Of a DNA stretch of 64,000 bases, positions 54,091-62,187 are shown piece by piece (positions within the stretch are counted from its first letter, which is position 1; every line of letters begins with the position of its first letter). Location: positions 1,370,835 to 1,434,834 of the forward strand of contig NZ_KE150421.1 in assembly GCF_000411295.1 (NCBI RefSeq). Direction: 5' to 3'. Under the pieces are notes generated by a model, which was given only the letters and a program-made list of their open reading frames with translations, did no database searches and was not told where the DNA came from. The stretch is from Paenisporosarcina sp. HGH0030. Its GTDB lineage: Bacteria > Bacillota > Bacilli > Bacillales_A > Planococcaceae. The translations under genes and the position numbers were made by a program.

Positions 54091-54145
54091 CTTAAACTCA
54101 AGCACCATTAGTTGATTAAGCACTTATGCTTCTTTACTTCTCATT

Positions 54146-54688
54146 CTAAACCCGTTCGCTAACCTTGACTCTCCAAATCATATGATCATACCCTTCGTCC
54201 CAATAATCCTTTAACAAGTAATCAGGTTCTCCAAACTTCTTTTTCCAGATTTTTTGTGCACTAATATATCCACTATCTAAACAAAATTCTTCTATGCCTT
54301 TATTCTGTAAAGTAAAATACATTTTATTTAATAGCAAATTCCCTACCCCAATCCTCTGGTAGTCAGGAAGAACAAATACTGTACCTATTTCAATTAGCTC
54401 TTTGAAAGTATTGTTTGTACAATCACTAATGAGATCGCTTGCTGGGCCGTATTCAATTGAACCAATAATTTTATCACCATCTAAAGCAATCAAAAAATAT
54501 CTTTTTTCACCATTGCTTTCAAAATCACTTTCTAAGTATTTTTTCTTAACTTTAATTTCATCATTAATATCATCCGACTTCTCCCCTATACCTTCCTTAT
54601 TAAACGTATCAATAATAACAATTCTAAAAAATTCATTTAACTGTTTAATGTCCTCAATACTTGGCCTTCTAATCACCACATTAATCAC
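54146..54688 (-). CDS. GNAT-family N-acetyltransferase
   Basis: 180 residues. IGTVFVLPDYQRIGVGNLLL is the acetyl-CoA-binding motif A (Q-x-x-G-V-G), followed by NKMYFTLQNKGIEEFCLDSG and a C-terminal aromatic tail. GGAGGG is 6 bases before the GTG start. Substrate unknown. Monocistronic. Confidence 0.87.
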   Translation of the reverse strand: MINVVIRRPSIEDIKQLNEFFRIVIIDTFNKEGIGEKSDDINDEIKVKKKYLESDFESNGEKRYFLIALDGDKIIGSIEYGPASDLISDCTNNTFKELIEIGTVFVLPDYQRIGVGNLLLNKMYFTLQNKGIEEFCLDSGYISAQKIWKKKFGEPDYLLKDYWDEGYDHMIWRVKVSERV

Positions 54689-54746
54689 CTAAAACCCTCC
54701 CAACTCCTATTCACTTGAAACGAAATTGCAGTAATCCTTTTTAAAG

Positions 54747-54831
54747 TGTCCTGCCTCGTTAGTTGAATAAGAAAAAGAGCTGCTTAAGCAGCCCGATAAT
54801 CTTTAACTAAAGCACCCGATAGTTGAATAAA
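54747..54831. repeat. Family-A composite element
   Basis: GTCCTGCCTCGTTAGTTGAA TAAG, GAGCTGCTTAAGCAGC, then TTTAACTAAAGCACCCGATA GTTGAATAA. Lies between the GNAT and ABM genes. Confidence 0.75.
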
Positions 54832-54839
54832 TAACATTG

Positions 54840-55166
54840 TCAAATTCCAAAAAAGTTATGTCTCTCTACTTTACAAACTCTGAGAGAAAAGTTTTTATAC
54901 CATTCAGATTTCCCTTTATTTTGTGCTACTCTATGGGCTGAATTTTCCTTCCATTCTTTTATGGATTGTAAAGAATCCCAATACGAAACAGTAATTCCTA
55001 GTCCTTCATCCCGTGCATCTTCGACACCTAAAAATCCATTCTGCTGAGAAGCTAATTCCACCATTTTATCCGCCATTCTGCCGTAACCATTATCTCCTTC
55101 AGTTCTTTGTGAAGAAAAAATCACTGCGTAATAAGGTGGTTCAGGAGTTTTCGCAATTCCACTCAT
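54840..55166 (-). CDS. Antibiotic-biosynthesis-monooxygenase-domain protein
   Basis: 108 residues with a single ABM ferredoxin-like domain: YYAVIFSSQRTEGDNGYGRM, ADKMVELASQQNGFLGVEDA, ITVSYWDSLQSIKEWKENSA and HRVAQNKGKSEWY. Close in layout to small Bacillus proteins annotated as ABM; some are haem-degrading, but here the length and motif match the non-haem group. AAGGGG lies about 10 bases upstream of the ATG. Monocistronic. Confidence 0.85.
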   Translation of the reverse strand: MSGIAKTPEPPYYAVIFSSQRTEGDNGYGRMADKMVELASQQNGFLGVEDARDEGLGITVSYWDSLQSIKEWKENSAHRVAQNKGKSEWYKNFSLRVCKVERHNFFGI

Positions 55167-55230
55167 ATGTAAGTCCCCTTAGAAATTTATTTTTCACTAT
55201 TATAAAAAATCCCAGCATAATCTCAGGTCT

Positions 55231-55296
55231 TATTATTGAACTAAACTGCCCCGTTAGTTAAATAATAAATGCTTTAATCTATGCACCTGTTAAGGG
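55231..55296. repeat. Family-A composite (right half decayed)
   Basis: TTATTGAACTAAACTGCCCC, GTTAGTTAAATAATAAATG, then CTATGCACCTGTTAAGG. Confidence 0.7.
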
Positions 55297-55309
55297 AAAA
55301 CGCACTTTT

Positions 55310-55474
55310 CTAAAAGGTTGGAAAAATAGCATCCAACAAGAAAATTAATAATACGATTATAGCGAGAATAGTAAACTCTTTTTTATCGAAATTTTTATCT
55401 TCGCTGTATTTTTGTTTAATACTCCTATATTTAGCCTGTATCTTTTTTTGTATATGTTTTTTATCGTCTGACAT
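55310..55474 (-). CDS. Small tail-anchored-like membrane protein
   Basis: 54 residues from the ATG at 55474 (AAAGGAG about 8 bases upstream). A basic coil (HIQKKIQAKYRSIKQKYSED) precedes one C-terminal helix (FTILAIIVLLIFLLDAIF). Not recognised. Confidence 0.55.
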   Translation of the reverse strand: MSDDKKHIQKKIQAKYRSIKQKYSEDKNFDKKEFTILAIIVLLIFLLDAIFPTF

Positions 55475-55559
55475 CAAAACAGACTCCTTTCCATTTTCAA
55501 TCGTCACCTCTGAATTTTTATTTATATTCCTTTCATTCTATACCTTGTGAATAAAAACC

Positions 55560-55638
55560 TTCTTAAACTAACCTGCCCCGTAAGTTGAATAATAAAAAGG
55601 CTTTACCCCTTATTGAAGTAAAGCCTCCGTTTGTTTAC
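55560..55638. repeat. Family-A composite element
   Basis: CTTAAACTAACCTGCCCCGT, AAGTTGAATAATAAAAAGGC, TTTACCCCTTATTGAAGTAA, AGCCTCCGTTTGTTTACG. Confidence 0.75.
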
Positions 55639-55694
55639 GTACATTCCTTCACAAAAATGAACTAACTCCCTCTAAATCCATTGCCAAAAAATTA

Positions 55695-55913
55695 CTAAAT
55701 CCCACTAAACCACCACCCAATAAGAATGAGACTCGCTCCCCCCCAAACTGTGGTTCCCACTATCCACCAAACTATGGATTTAGTTGAACTTTTCTTACTT
55801 TCCATATTTCTTATTATAAAAGTGAGCTTACTATCCATATTTTTTTTCATAGAAGCGAGAACAATAAATCCGATTATAATGAAACCAACAGTTATCCAAA
55901 GTAATAAATCCAA
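55695..55913 (-). CDS. Small membrane protein, 72 residues
   Basis: Two helices (about 3-20 and 48-70) with a basic middle (RNMESKKSSTKS). The start is TTG with AAAGGGGG about 12 bases upstream, so it is uncertain. Not recognised. Confidence 0.5.
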   Translation of the reverse strand: MDLLLWITVGFIIIGFIVLASMKKNMDSKLTFIIRNMESKKSSTKSIVWWIVGTTVWGGASLILIGWWFSGI

Positions 55914-56043
55914 TTTTTTAATACACCCCCTTTTTGTGAATTACTTTCCTAACTTGCTACGTAACTTAAGAACTTCCCTTCGCAATTTCTACTATATTTT
56001 AAACATAAATATTCAATTATCTTCGGAGAAAGTCTTCTTGTTG

Positions 56044-56225
56044 CTTTGGAATAAAGTTTGATTAAAAAGTACCGCGAAAACCCATATTTTACGAACTAAA
56101 AGAATCCACTTTGAAAAAAGATTGATCAAAATGGATTCTTTATCAGAAGATTTAAGTTTGGTTTTATAAAAAAATTTGATCATTTTCTGTCTGTGTTGTT
56201 CCACAATCGCGCCCTTTAATGGAGT
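56044..56225 (+). repeat. Family-B element B5 (full type)
   Basis: ACCCATATTTTACGAACTAA, hairpin AAGAATCCACTTTG / CAAAATGGATTCTT around AAAAAAGATTGAT, then TTATAAAAAAATTTGATCAT, CTGTGTTGTTCCACAATCGC and GCCCTTTAATGG. The end matches the reverse-oriented copy at 7040. Confidence 0.7.
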
Positions 56226-56251
56226 AACAAGGACTTCCGCTTTTGCATACT

Positions 56252-56716
56252 TCAATATTCTCCTTTAATTACAAAAAACGAGCCACGAATTGTTCCAGCT
56301 AGTTTAGACTTCTGCCTAGCAAACTTAAACTTCCCTTCTAACTCGTTTGGTACCTCCATCCCCTCAGAAAGCTTAAAACCAACGGCCCGCTTCTTAGGGC
56401 CATCAACCGTATACATGACGTTGACCACAAGACCATCCTCATAAATGACGTAGGCAAATTTGATATTTTCCAGTTGAAAACGCGACGTTTCTAAAGGTTG
56501 GGCCGCAAACTCAATATCACGATCTTCTTTCAAAATTCGGTTCACATAATCAAGGGTCTCCTGGCTTTCGCTAGCTGGTACAACCGTAAATTCATGCTTG
56601 TATTTATTCATAAAGTAACGGGCTTCATTAGCACGTAAACCAGCAAGCGCCTCTACTACAGGTGAAGATTCTAAACCAACCGTAGACACATTTTTAAAAT
56701 CAACGATATAGGACAT
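56252..56716 (-). CDS. Conserved hypothetical protein, partner of the GyrI-like gene
   Basis: 154 residues from the ATG at 56716 (AAAGGAG about 8 bases upstream, preferred over longer forms). Soluble, alpha/beta, with EARYFMNKYKHEFTVVPASE and LVVNVMYTVDGPKKRAVGFK. I know this kind of protein only as a neighbour of GyrI-like and YafY-type genes in firmicutes; automatic annotations vary. It starts 23 bases after the GyrI-like gene's stop and so is in one operon. Confidence 0.6.
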   Translation of the reverse strand: MSYIVDFKNVSTVGLESSPVVEALAGLRANEARYFMNKYKHEFTVVPASESQETLDYVNRILKEDRDIEFAAQPLETSRFQLENIKFAYVIYEDGLVVNVMYTVDGPKKRAVGFKLSEGMEVPNELEGKFKFARQKSKLAGTIRGSFFVIKGEY

Positions 56717-56738
56717 TTCCATCTCTCCTTTTATCTTT

Positions 56739-57218
56739 TTATTTCCTAACAACAGGAATCCACATTTCACCAAAAACTAAGCCGTTTCGCTGCCCCATCT
56801 CAACCGTTGCATTTGGCCCACCAACATAGGCAAAATTCTTTGCTTCTGGCAAGACTTGACCGAAGGCAAGGCCAGCAAGCTTATTATTCAATTCATCAGC
56901 CGTCTTACCTTCCCCATTAACAACTAGGTATTCCCCTTTAGGAAATTGGATTACTCTGGCTTCTTCTGGTGCCGATGCCTCTGTCATGACGCCAGCATAA
57001 TGCATCATCTTGTTATTCACTGCTTCGTTCACGGCAAAAATGTAGTCATTTGTGGCTATGGCTTTTAAAGAGTCAAGCCTTCCATCTTGGCTGAAGGCTT
57101 GCCAAAAGTCTGACTTTTCCTTGTTTATCCCAGCAAAGTCTGTGTAATCGCTCTTAAGCTCAGTTCCAAAACCTAAAACGGTAAAGCTGTCTTTTTCTTC
57201 TAAGGTATAATCTGCCAT
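56739..57218 (-). CDS. GyrI-like/AraC effector-binding-domain protein
   Basis: 159 residues. The whole protein is one GyrI-like small-molecule-binding domain: DSFTVLGFGTELKSDYTDFA near the start, MMHYAGVMTEASAPEEARVI in the middle and NGLVFGEMWIPV at the end. Such stand-alone domains bind hydrophobic or cationic compounds. GAGGAAGG is about 8 bases before the ATG at 57218. Divergent from a WYL regulator, 110 bases apart, which probably controls it. Confidence 0.8.
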   Translation of the reverse strand: MADYTLEEKDSFTVLGFGTELKSDYTDFAGINKEKSDFWQAFSQDGRLDSLKAIATNDYIFAVNEAVNNKMMHYAGVMTEASAPEEARVIQFPKGEYLVVNGEGKTADELNNKLAGLAFGQVLPEAKNFAYVGGPNATVEMGQRNGLVFGEMWIPVVRK

Positions 57219-57328
57219 ATTCAAAACCTTCCTCTTTTTTATATTTATCAAATGAATTGTCTTCTTCACTTGATAGGTTTATGATAGCCTTAAATCATGT
57301 CAAAAAATGATACTGTTTAGGAGTCACG

Positions 57329-58291
57329 ATGAAAAAAGTTGAACGGATTAATATCATCATGCGGTATATCAACAACCGCGCCCACTTTACAATTTCTGAA
57401 ATCATGCGAGAATTTAACATCTCTCGTTCGACAGCTATTAGAGATATCAGAGAAATTGAGGCCATGGGGATGCCACTTGTCGCTGAAGTTGGAAGGGATG
57501 GGGGTTATTTTGTCATGCACAACTCTGTCCTGCCCGCTCTTCGCTTTACCGATAATGAGGTCAAAGCTCTTTTTATTGCCTTTATGGCCACAAGAAATCA
57601 ACAACTTCCCTATCTAAAGAGTCGTCAGTCTTTAGCTGAAAAATTACTAGGCCTCATCTCAGAAAACCAGCAAAATGACCTTGTTCTTTTAAATCAAATC
57701 TTGCTTTTTGAAGGGACCAACCCCAATAATCCCGACCTACTTGATCTTTCAGACCTCCCCCATCCCATCTTAGAAAAACTCATCCAAATCCTTCTTTTGG
57801 ATAGCTATTTATTGATTACCATTAAAGAAGAGAAGGTAATAAAGTCTTATCCAATTTATCTCTTGCACCTTTATCATGAAAAAAGCCTTTGGCTAATTGA
57901 AGGCTTTGACTTAAAGGAAGAAAAGAAGCAGATTTTTCCTGTCGAGCATCTCACCAATGTCAAACCCTACCCAACGAAAAAAAGATTAAGTAAGAAAAAG
58001 ATTTTAGAAAAACTAAGTAAGCAGGAAGAAGTAATCAACCTTGTCCTTGAACTTGGTCCTAAAGCGATTGCCCAGTTCAAAAAATACCATCCTTTAAAAG
58101 TTTCAATTTCCTATACGAATCCTTACCAAACCACAGCCATTCTAAAGACTTTTATCAATGTTAATAAGCCCGAAGAAGTGACCGAAATAACAAATTGGCT
58201 ACTTTTCCTAGGTGGGGATATCAAGGTCAGGGAAGTGCCAGAAGAAGTCTTGGAAGGTTTACAGGAGAGATTATGCTTATACTGCCCATAA
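57329..58291 (+). CDS. YafY-type HTH regulator with WYL domain
   Basis: 320 residues. DeoR/HTH_11 winged helix (about 5-60; ISEIMREFNISRSTAIRDIR, EIEAMGMPL, GRDGGYFV), a linker helix region, then a WYL-like domain (about 145-215) and WCX C-terminus. The literal WYL triad is not obvious (LWLIEGFDL is at that place). AGGAG is 5 bases before the ATG. Such regulators bind a ligand, often nucleic-acid-like, and repress a divergent operon. Confidence 0.83.
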   Translation: MKKVERINIIMRYINNRAHFTISEIMREFNISRSTAIRDIREIEAMGMPLVAEVGRDGGYFVMHNSVLPALRFTDNEVKALFIAFMATRNQQLPYLKSRQSLAEKLLGLISENQQNDLVLLNQILLFEGTNPNNPDLLDLSDLPHPILEKLIQILLLDSYLLITIKEEKVIKSYPIYLLHLYHEKSLWLIEGFDLKEEKKQIFPVEHLTNVKPYPTKKRLSKKKILEKLSKQEEVINLVLELGPKAIAQFKKYHPLKVSISYTNPYQTTAILKTFINVNKPEEVTEITNWLLFLGGDIKVREVPEEVLEGLQERLCLYCP

Positions 58292-58391
58292 AATGTATCA
58301 ATCAAGGAAACAGCGTTACTGCATGGTGAGTTTTTTGACATCGAAGCAAAAAGACGATCGTTGGAAAACCTAACTATAGTCTTTAGTTGTC

Positions 58392-58426
58392 CTTATTCAA
58401 CTAAAGCATCCGTTAGTTGAATAAGA
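58392..58426. repeat. Family-A palindrome
   Basis: CTTATTCAACTAAAGCATCC and GTTAGTTGAATAAG; near-perfect single copy. Confidence 0.8.
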
Positions 58427-58479
58427 ACAGAGACACTTCTTAAACATTCGCGCCCGTTTGCAGAATCACCGTATACAAA

Positions 58480-58776
58480 TTATCCCCCAAATCCAAATAA
58501 AACCATAAGCAACAGTGGTAAAGCTAATCCAATAACAAGAAGAATTATTACTAAAAATCCTATATATTTGAGAATTCCCTTCTCCTTTGTCTTAAAGGCA
58601 CAAATGCCCGAGATAATACCGCCTACCATAAGTATAATTCCAGAGATAAAAAGTATCCCAATAACGATTTTTTCTATAAAAGTCGGATTTTCAGATATAA
58701 AATAGCTAACTCCAAATGCAATTACTCCTATAATACTGAAAGCAAGTGACCATTTACTCTTCTTTTGTGTAGCCAA
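58480..58776 (-). CDS. Small membrane protein, about 98 residues
   Basis: Three hydrophobic helices (about 10-26, 35-60, 70-95). The start is either GTG at 58785 or TTG at 58776; GAGGGG is 8 bases before the TTG, which I prefer. The conserved family is not recognised; similar small three-helix proteins occur widely in Bacillus. Confidence 0.6.
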   Translation of the reverse strand: MATQKKSKWSLAFSIIGVIAFGVSYFISENPTFIEKIVIGILFISGIILMVGGIISGICAFKTKEKGILKYIGFLVIILLVIGLALPLLLMVLFGFGG

Positions 58777-58824
58777 TAATTTCACCCCTCATACCCCGAT
58801 TGTTGAACACAAGTTATACAACAC

Positions 58825-58856
58825 TGTTCAACTAACCTGCCCCTTTACTTTAATAC
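58825..58856. repeat. Family-A palindrome (decayed)
   Basis: TGTTCAACTAACCTGCCCCT and TTACTTTAATACG. Confidence 0.6.
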
Positions 58857-58917
58857 GTTTGAAACGAATAAAAGCTCCAACTTTAAATAAATTTTCCATA
58901 TATATAATTATCAAAGA

Positions 58918-58955
58918 GACGGAAAAGGTAAGATCTTTTTCCGTCTCTTTTAATG
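58918..58955. terminator. Hairpin GAGACGGAAAAAG-type
   Basis: GAGACGGAAAAGG and CTTTTTCCGTCTCTTTT around TAAGAT. Confidence 0.7.
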
Positions 58956-59014
58956 ATATTTAATAAGGACCTAATGAAAGGTCCTTTTGTTGTGTTCAAT
59001 ATTCAAGCGTTCAT

Positions 59015-59230
59015 CTAAAACCAACTCAACACTGTAGCAGTTAAACCACAGATTACCATAGCAACTGCTAACATAATATACCTCGAGAAATCCCTCTCCC
59101 ATTTTTGTAGAAAGTTCTCTTGCTTATTTTTTGCTTTATCAAATTCTTTCTTGAACTTAAATAGTTGTATTAGTAAATAAATACCTAAACAAATTGCGAT
59201 TAGACCAAAAAACACTCTTAACAATTCCAT
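59015..59230 (-). CDS. Small membrane protein, 71 residues
   Basis: Two helices (about 5-25 and 50-70) flank a charged coil (KFKKEFDKAKNKQENFLQKW). The ATG at 59230 has GGTG about 10 bases upstream. Not recognised. Confidence 0.55.
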   Translation of the reverse strand: MELLRVFFGLIAICLGIYLLIQLFKFKKEFDKAKNKQENFLQKWERDFSRYIMLAVAMVICGLTATVLSWF

Positions 59231-59408
59231 AACCTTTTTTCACCACCATTTTCGCGATGAGTCCATCATATGTACAACTATATTTAAAAAAGTTTCATTT
59301 AGCATTGGCAAATTATCCTTTGTTCTCTTTTTAACTATGTTTAATTAGAATACTTAACAGAATTCCGGAAAATCTACGGTTACACTACGCAATTTAAGTT
59401 AACTGGAA

Positions 59409-60146
59409 TTAGTTATCTACATTAGTGGTGATTTCATTTTTCATTAAAGCAGCTTCATTTTCACTAATCTCTCCAATTTTCACTTTTTCATCAATTAAGT
59501 CATTAAGAGCTTTATTAAAATTCGCTTCAGATTCTAATCGATCTTTTTCCCTCTCCAACCACTCAATAGAAGTACGTCGTTTTAAAATTACATTTTCAAC
59601 AAAGTGATTAAATTTCTCCTGTGCTTCGGAACGTAAATGAACAGAAAATAGGATTATATTATATGGCCACTCTTTATTTTTTTTATAAGAGGAATCAAAA
59701 AATAGGGTTTTCTCGTCCTCTGAATAATCATCGAAGTATATATCCCACTCTCCCTGGTCATTTTTATATCCAATTGCCTCGATACCCTCATCTTCATTGT
59801 CTTCAAGGTAATAGCTAATATGCCAATGGCGCCCTTTCAAATGCTCCTTTATTTCTTCAGAATCAAGACTAGTAGCAGTTTCTATATCAATTATTTCCAT
59901 CCCTTCTAGTAGGTCTTTGCTTTGAATAGGTAATGGCTTTGGAAGGTCTTCATTGTCATATAAGATCCCAGCTAAAGAAAAGGCAAGTTGCTTTTGGGCT
60001 TCTTTTATCGCTTCAAGTCTGGTTGTTCCTACTGCTAATGGATATTCCCAGCCATCTTCAGGAAATAGATTAGGAAAATATATACCAAAATCCCCTTCTT
60101 TGTGTTGTTTAATACATGCTTGATAGACTAGTTTTTTGTATTCCAT
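59409..60146 (-). CDS. HicB-like N-terminal domain fused to an unknown C-terminal region
   Basis: 245 residues. YQACIKQHKEGDFGIYFPNL and AVGTTRLEAIKEAQKQLAFS (about 8-70) form the HicB antitoxin-like RNase-H-fold domain. The remaining 170 residues, with an acidic middle and helical end (IEWLEREKDRLESEANFNKA), are not recognised and replace the usual DNA-binding domain. No HicA toxin gene adjoins, so this is probably not a normal toxin-antitoxin pair. GAGGA is about 9 bases before the ATG. Confidence 0.7.
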   Translation of the reverse strand: MEYKKLVYQACIKQHKEGDFGIYFPNLFPEDGWEYPLAVGTTRLEAIKEAQKQLAFSLAGILYDNEDLPKPLPIQSKDLLEGMEIIDIETATSLDSEEIKEHLKGRHWHISYYLEDNEDEGIEAIGYKNDQGEWDIYFDDYSEDEKTLFFDSSYKKNKEWPYNIILFSVHLRSEAQEKFNHFVENVILKRRTSIEWLEREKDRLESEANFNKALNDLIDEKVKIGEISENEAALMKNEITTNVDN

Positions 60147-60224
60147 TCTTACAATGTCCTCTTCTCCATAAGTATTTTTCGAGTTTTAATCCAATATCTA
60201 TGTAAAAATCATAAATTAGTAGAT

Positions 60225-60623
60225 TCAGATTGTATCTAAAATCTCTTTAGCGATTTCATTAAGTTCTTCGTACAGTTCACTTTCTGTAGGTGCCTCGGCA
60301 ACTCTGGTTAGATACTCTTTAAATTGCATTCTAGACTCTAAAGGCAAGTAGTTGACTAAATGATTTAATATAAAATACTTCCAACTATCATCATCTGATA
60401 ATGTTAATACATTTTGCACATGGGGAACAATTTCTTCTGGGAAGGTCAATAGTAGTTCCAATACGCCTCGTGCCACTGGCCAATTCATATCTTGGATCCA
60501 TTCGAGAAGGCTAGGCAACAATGGTAATACTTGAGCTCTATCCATTTTTTTAATCATTTCAACTCTTTCATCATCAGTTTTATGTCGTGGCAGAAAATCT
60601 TTAAAGCTTCCCAGATGTATCAC
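60225..60623 (-). CDS. DUF5071-family protein
   Basis: 132 residues, all helical (HEAT-like): LPSLLEWIQDMNWPVARGVL is the conserved core motif, followed by LLTFPEEIVPHVQNVLTLSD and DDSWKYFIL. Function unknown; often near immunity-type genes. The start is probably the GTG at 60623, but GGAG overlaps it, so another weak start is possible. Confidence 0.75.
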   Translation of the reverse strand: MIHLGSFKDFLPRHKTDDERVEMIKKMDRAQVLPLLPSLLEWIQDMNWPVARGVLELLLTFPEEIVPHVQNVLTLSDDDSWKYFILNHLVNYLPLESRMQFKEYLTRVAEAPTESELYEELNEIAKEILDTI

Positions 60624-60812
60624 TCCATTTCAATTGTAAGCATGACGCTAATATCTGTTGAGTCAACCATTATTCCAGAGCTTAATCACTGATTATATCT
60701 GCTTGAATTCTTTTAGCTATATAGTCCACTCTCTTCATAATTATTGTCCAAAGATGAGCATGCAAAGTAAAAGTAAAATGAGTTTAGTAGCTTGTTAGCC
60801 CCAGTATGAATA

Positions 60813-61076
60813 TTAGAACTGTAAGACAATAAACAGAACGCCTATTCCAAAGCTTGAAAGATAGACCCAACTTTTTTCTTTATGCAAATAAGTTTCTAAT
60901 CCTTCGATAATGAAACTCACTCCTACTAAAATGAATGTTAGACGAACATAAAAGCCTTCAAAATTATTGATGATTCCCATTAACAAAACAAATCCGATTA
61001 ACATTACCATCAGGACATTAATGAATATAAAAGGTTTTGTGCTTTTATATTTTCTCTTCTCAAAAAACAATCCCAT
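60813..61076 (-). CDS. Small membrane protein, 87 residues
   Basis: Three helices (about 15-36, 42-60, 68-86) after a basic start (FFEKRKYKSTK). AAGGATG precedes the ATG by about 9 bases. Possibly DUF3953-like by helix pattern, but not secure. Confidence 0.55.
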   Translation of the reverse strand: MGLFFEKRKYKSTKPFIFINVLMVMLIGFVLLMGIINNFEGFYVRLTFILVGVSFIIEGLETYLHKEKSWVYLSSFGIGVLFIVLQF

Positions 61077-61079
61077 TTA

Positions 61080-61275
61080 AAAACACATCCTTAACTTTTT
61101 TTCAATCTATATCTCCAAGCTATCCCATTGATAGATTGGAGATAGTATCAAACTCAATATTATCAGGTGGACCATTGCCATCTCGGGTAATAATATTCAG
61201 GAGTTAACCAAGGGTATTATTTTAGCTAAAACAATACCCGAAGAGTAAAATGACGAATAGTGTTCACTCCCCTTC
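61080..61275. other. Intergenic; small hairpin
   Basis: ATCTCCAAGCTATC / GATAGATTGGAGAT at 61109-61143 form a hairpin. No gene. Confidence 0.4.
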
Positions 61276-61444
61276 CTAGGGTCATTTCGCAAACCAATAT
61301 TTTACGACAGACAAAAAGAAGCCATTTTGAAAAAAGATTGAAAATGGCTTCTTAATTTGTTATTAGTTATTTCGTTTTTTATAAAAAAGTTTGAGCTTTT
61401 TTTAGTGGTCCTTATTCAACTAAAGCACCCATTAGTTCATTAAG
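61276..61444 (+). repeat. Family-B element B6, ending in a family-A palindrome (61410-61444)
   Basis: ACCAATATTTTACGACAGAC, hairpin AAGAAGCCATTTTG / GAAAATGGCTTCTT around AAAAAAGATT, TTTTTATAAAAAAGTTTGAG, then CTTATTCAACTAAAGCACCC and ATTAGTTCATTAAG. Confidence 0.75.
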
Positions 61445-61449
61445 GATCA

Positions 61450-61839
61450 CTATTTTTCATTTACTTTCTTTTTCCAATACATTAAATCAGAAAATGCCAA
61501 TCCAATTGATACACCCAAAGGAGTACCTAAATCCCAAACATCCATTTCCGAACGTCTGAAAAAATAAGAAAGAAGATAGTGCAATGCACTTAAAGAAATA
61601 AACCAAATAATAAACGTAAAAAACCTTTTTCTTATTTGAATACAATTTAATTTCCTTGTATTCGCAATAACTAAAAAGATGAAGAACAAACCATATAGAA
61701 GAAGATAAATTACATATCCTATAATAAATTTAAGAGATAGCGAAGTATCAATATCCTTATATATTATAAATATCGTAAGTATGGTTCCTGTCAAAAAAGC
61801 AGTAAACAAAATTAAGTTTAACGACATATATTTCTTCAT
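61450..61839 (-). CDS. Membrane protein, 129 residues
   Basis: Four helices (about 6-26, 36-58, 70-88, 105-120). AAGGGG is about 7 bases before the ATG. Ends WKKKVNEK. Not recognised. Confidence 0.6.
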   Translation of the reverse strand: MKKYMSLNLILFTAFLTGTILTIFIIYKDIDTSLSLKFIIGYVIYLLLYGLFFIFLVIANTRKLNCIQIRKRFFTFIIWFISLSALHYLLSYFFRRSEMDVWDLGTPLGVSIGLAFSDLMYWKKKVNEK

Positions 61840-61918
61840 CTTTTACCCCTTACCTTTAAAGTCTAGATACTGTTTGATTGTCTCAAAATATCAGAACTTA
61901 TGTATTGGTAACTAATTC

Positions 61919-61954
61919 CTTATTGAACTAACCTGACCCGTTAGTTCAATAAGG
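61919..61954. repeat. Family-A palindrome
   Basis: CTTATTGAACTAACCTGACC and CGTTAGTTCAATAAGG; left-type copy with intact arms. 61955-62187 shows nothing further. Confidence 0.8.
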
Positions 61955-62187
61955 AGCGTACTAATAACGGGGAAGGTTAATTAGAGAGGAAAATCAACAC
62001 GCGTCTTTAACCGAGCCTTTCGGAAGTGAGTGTATGAAGCATGCATGCTGGGTTGAAATAACCCCCGCAGGTAATCGCACCCTGATTTATTTGTATTAGA
62101 AACACATAACATTACTAGCGTTTTTATAATTGTCTAGAGAATGTGTTGCTCAGATACGCGACAATTAATATTAGCTATTTACTTCCT

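Noticed and set aside
55726-56061. 111-residue plus-strand ORF
   Set aside because: Antisense to a small membrane protein gene and running into a family-B repeat.
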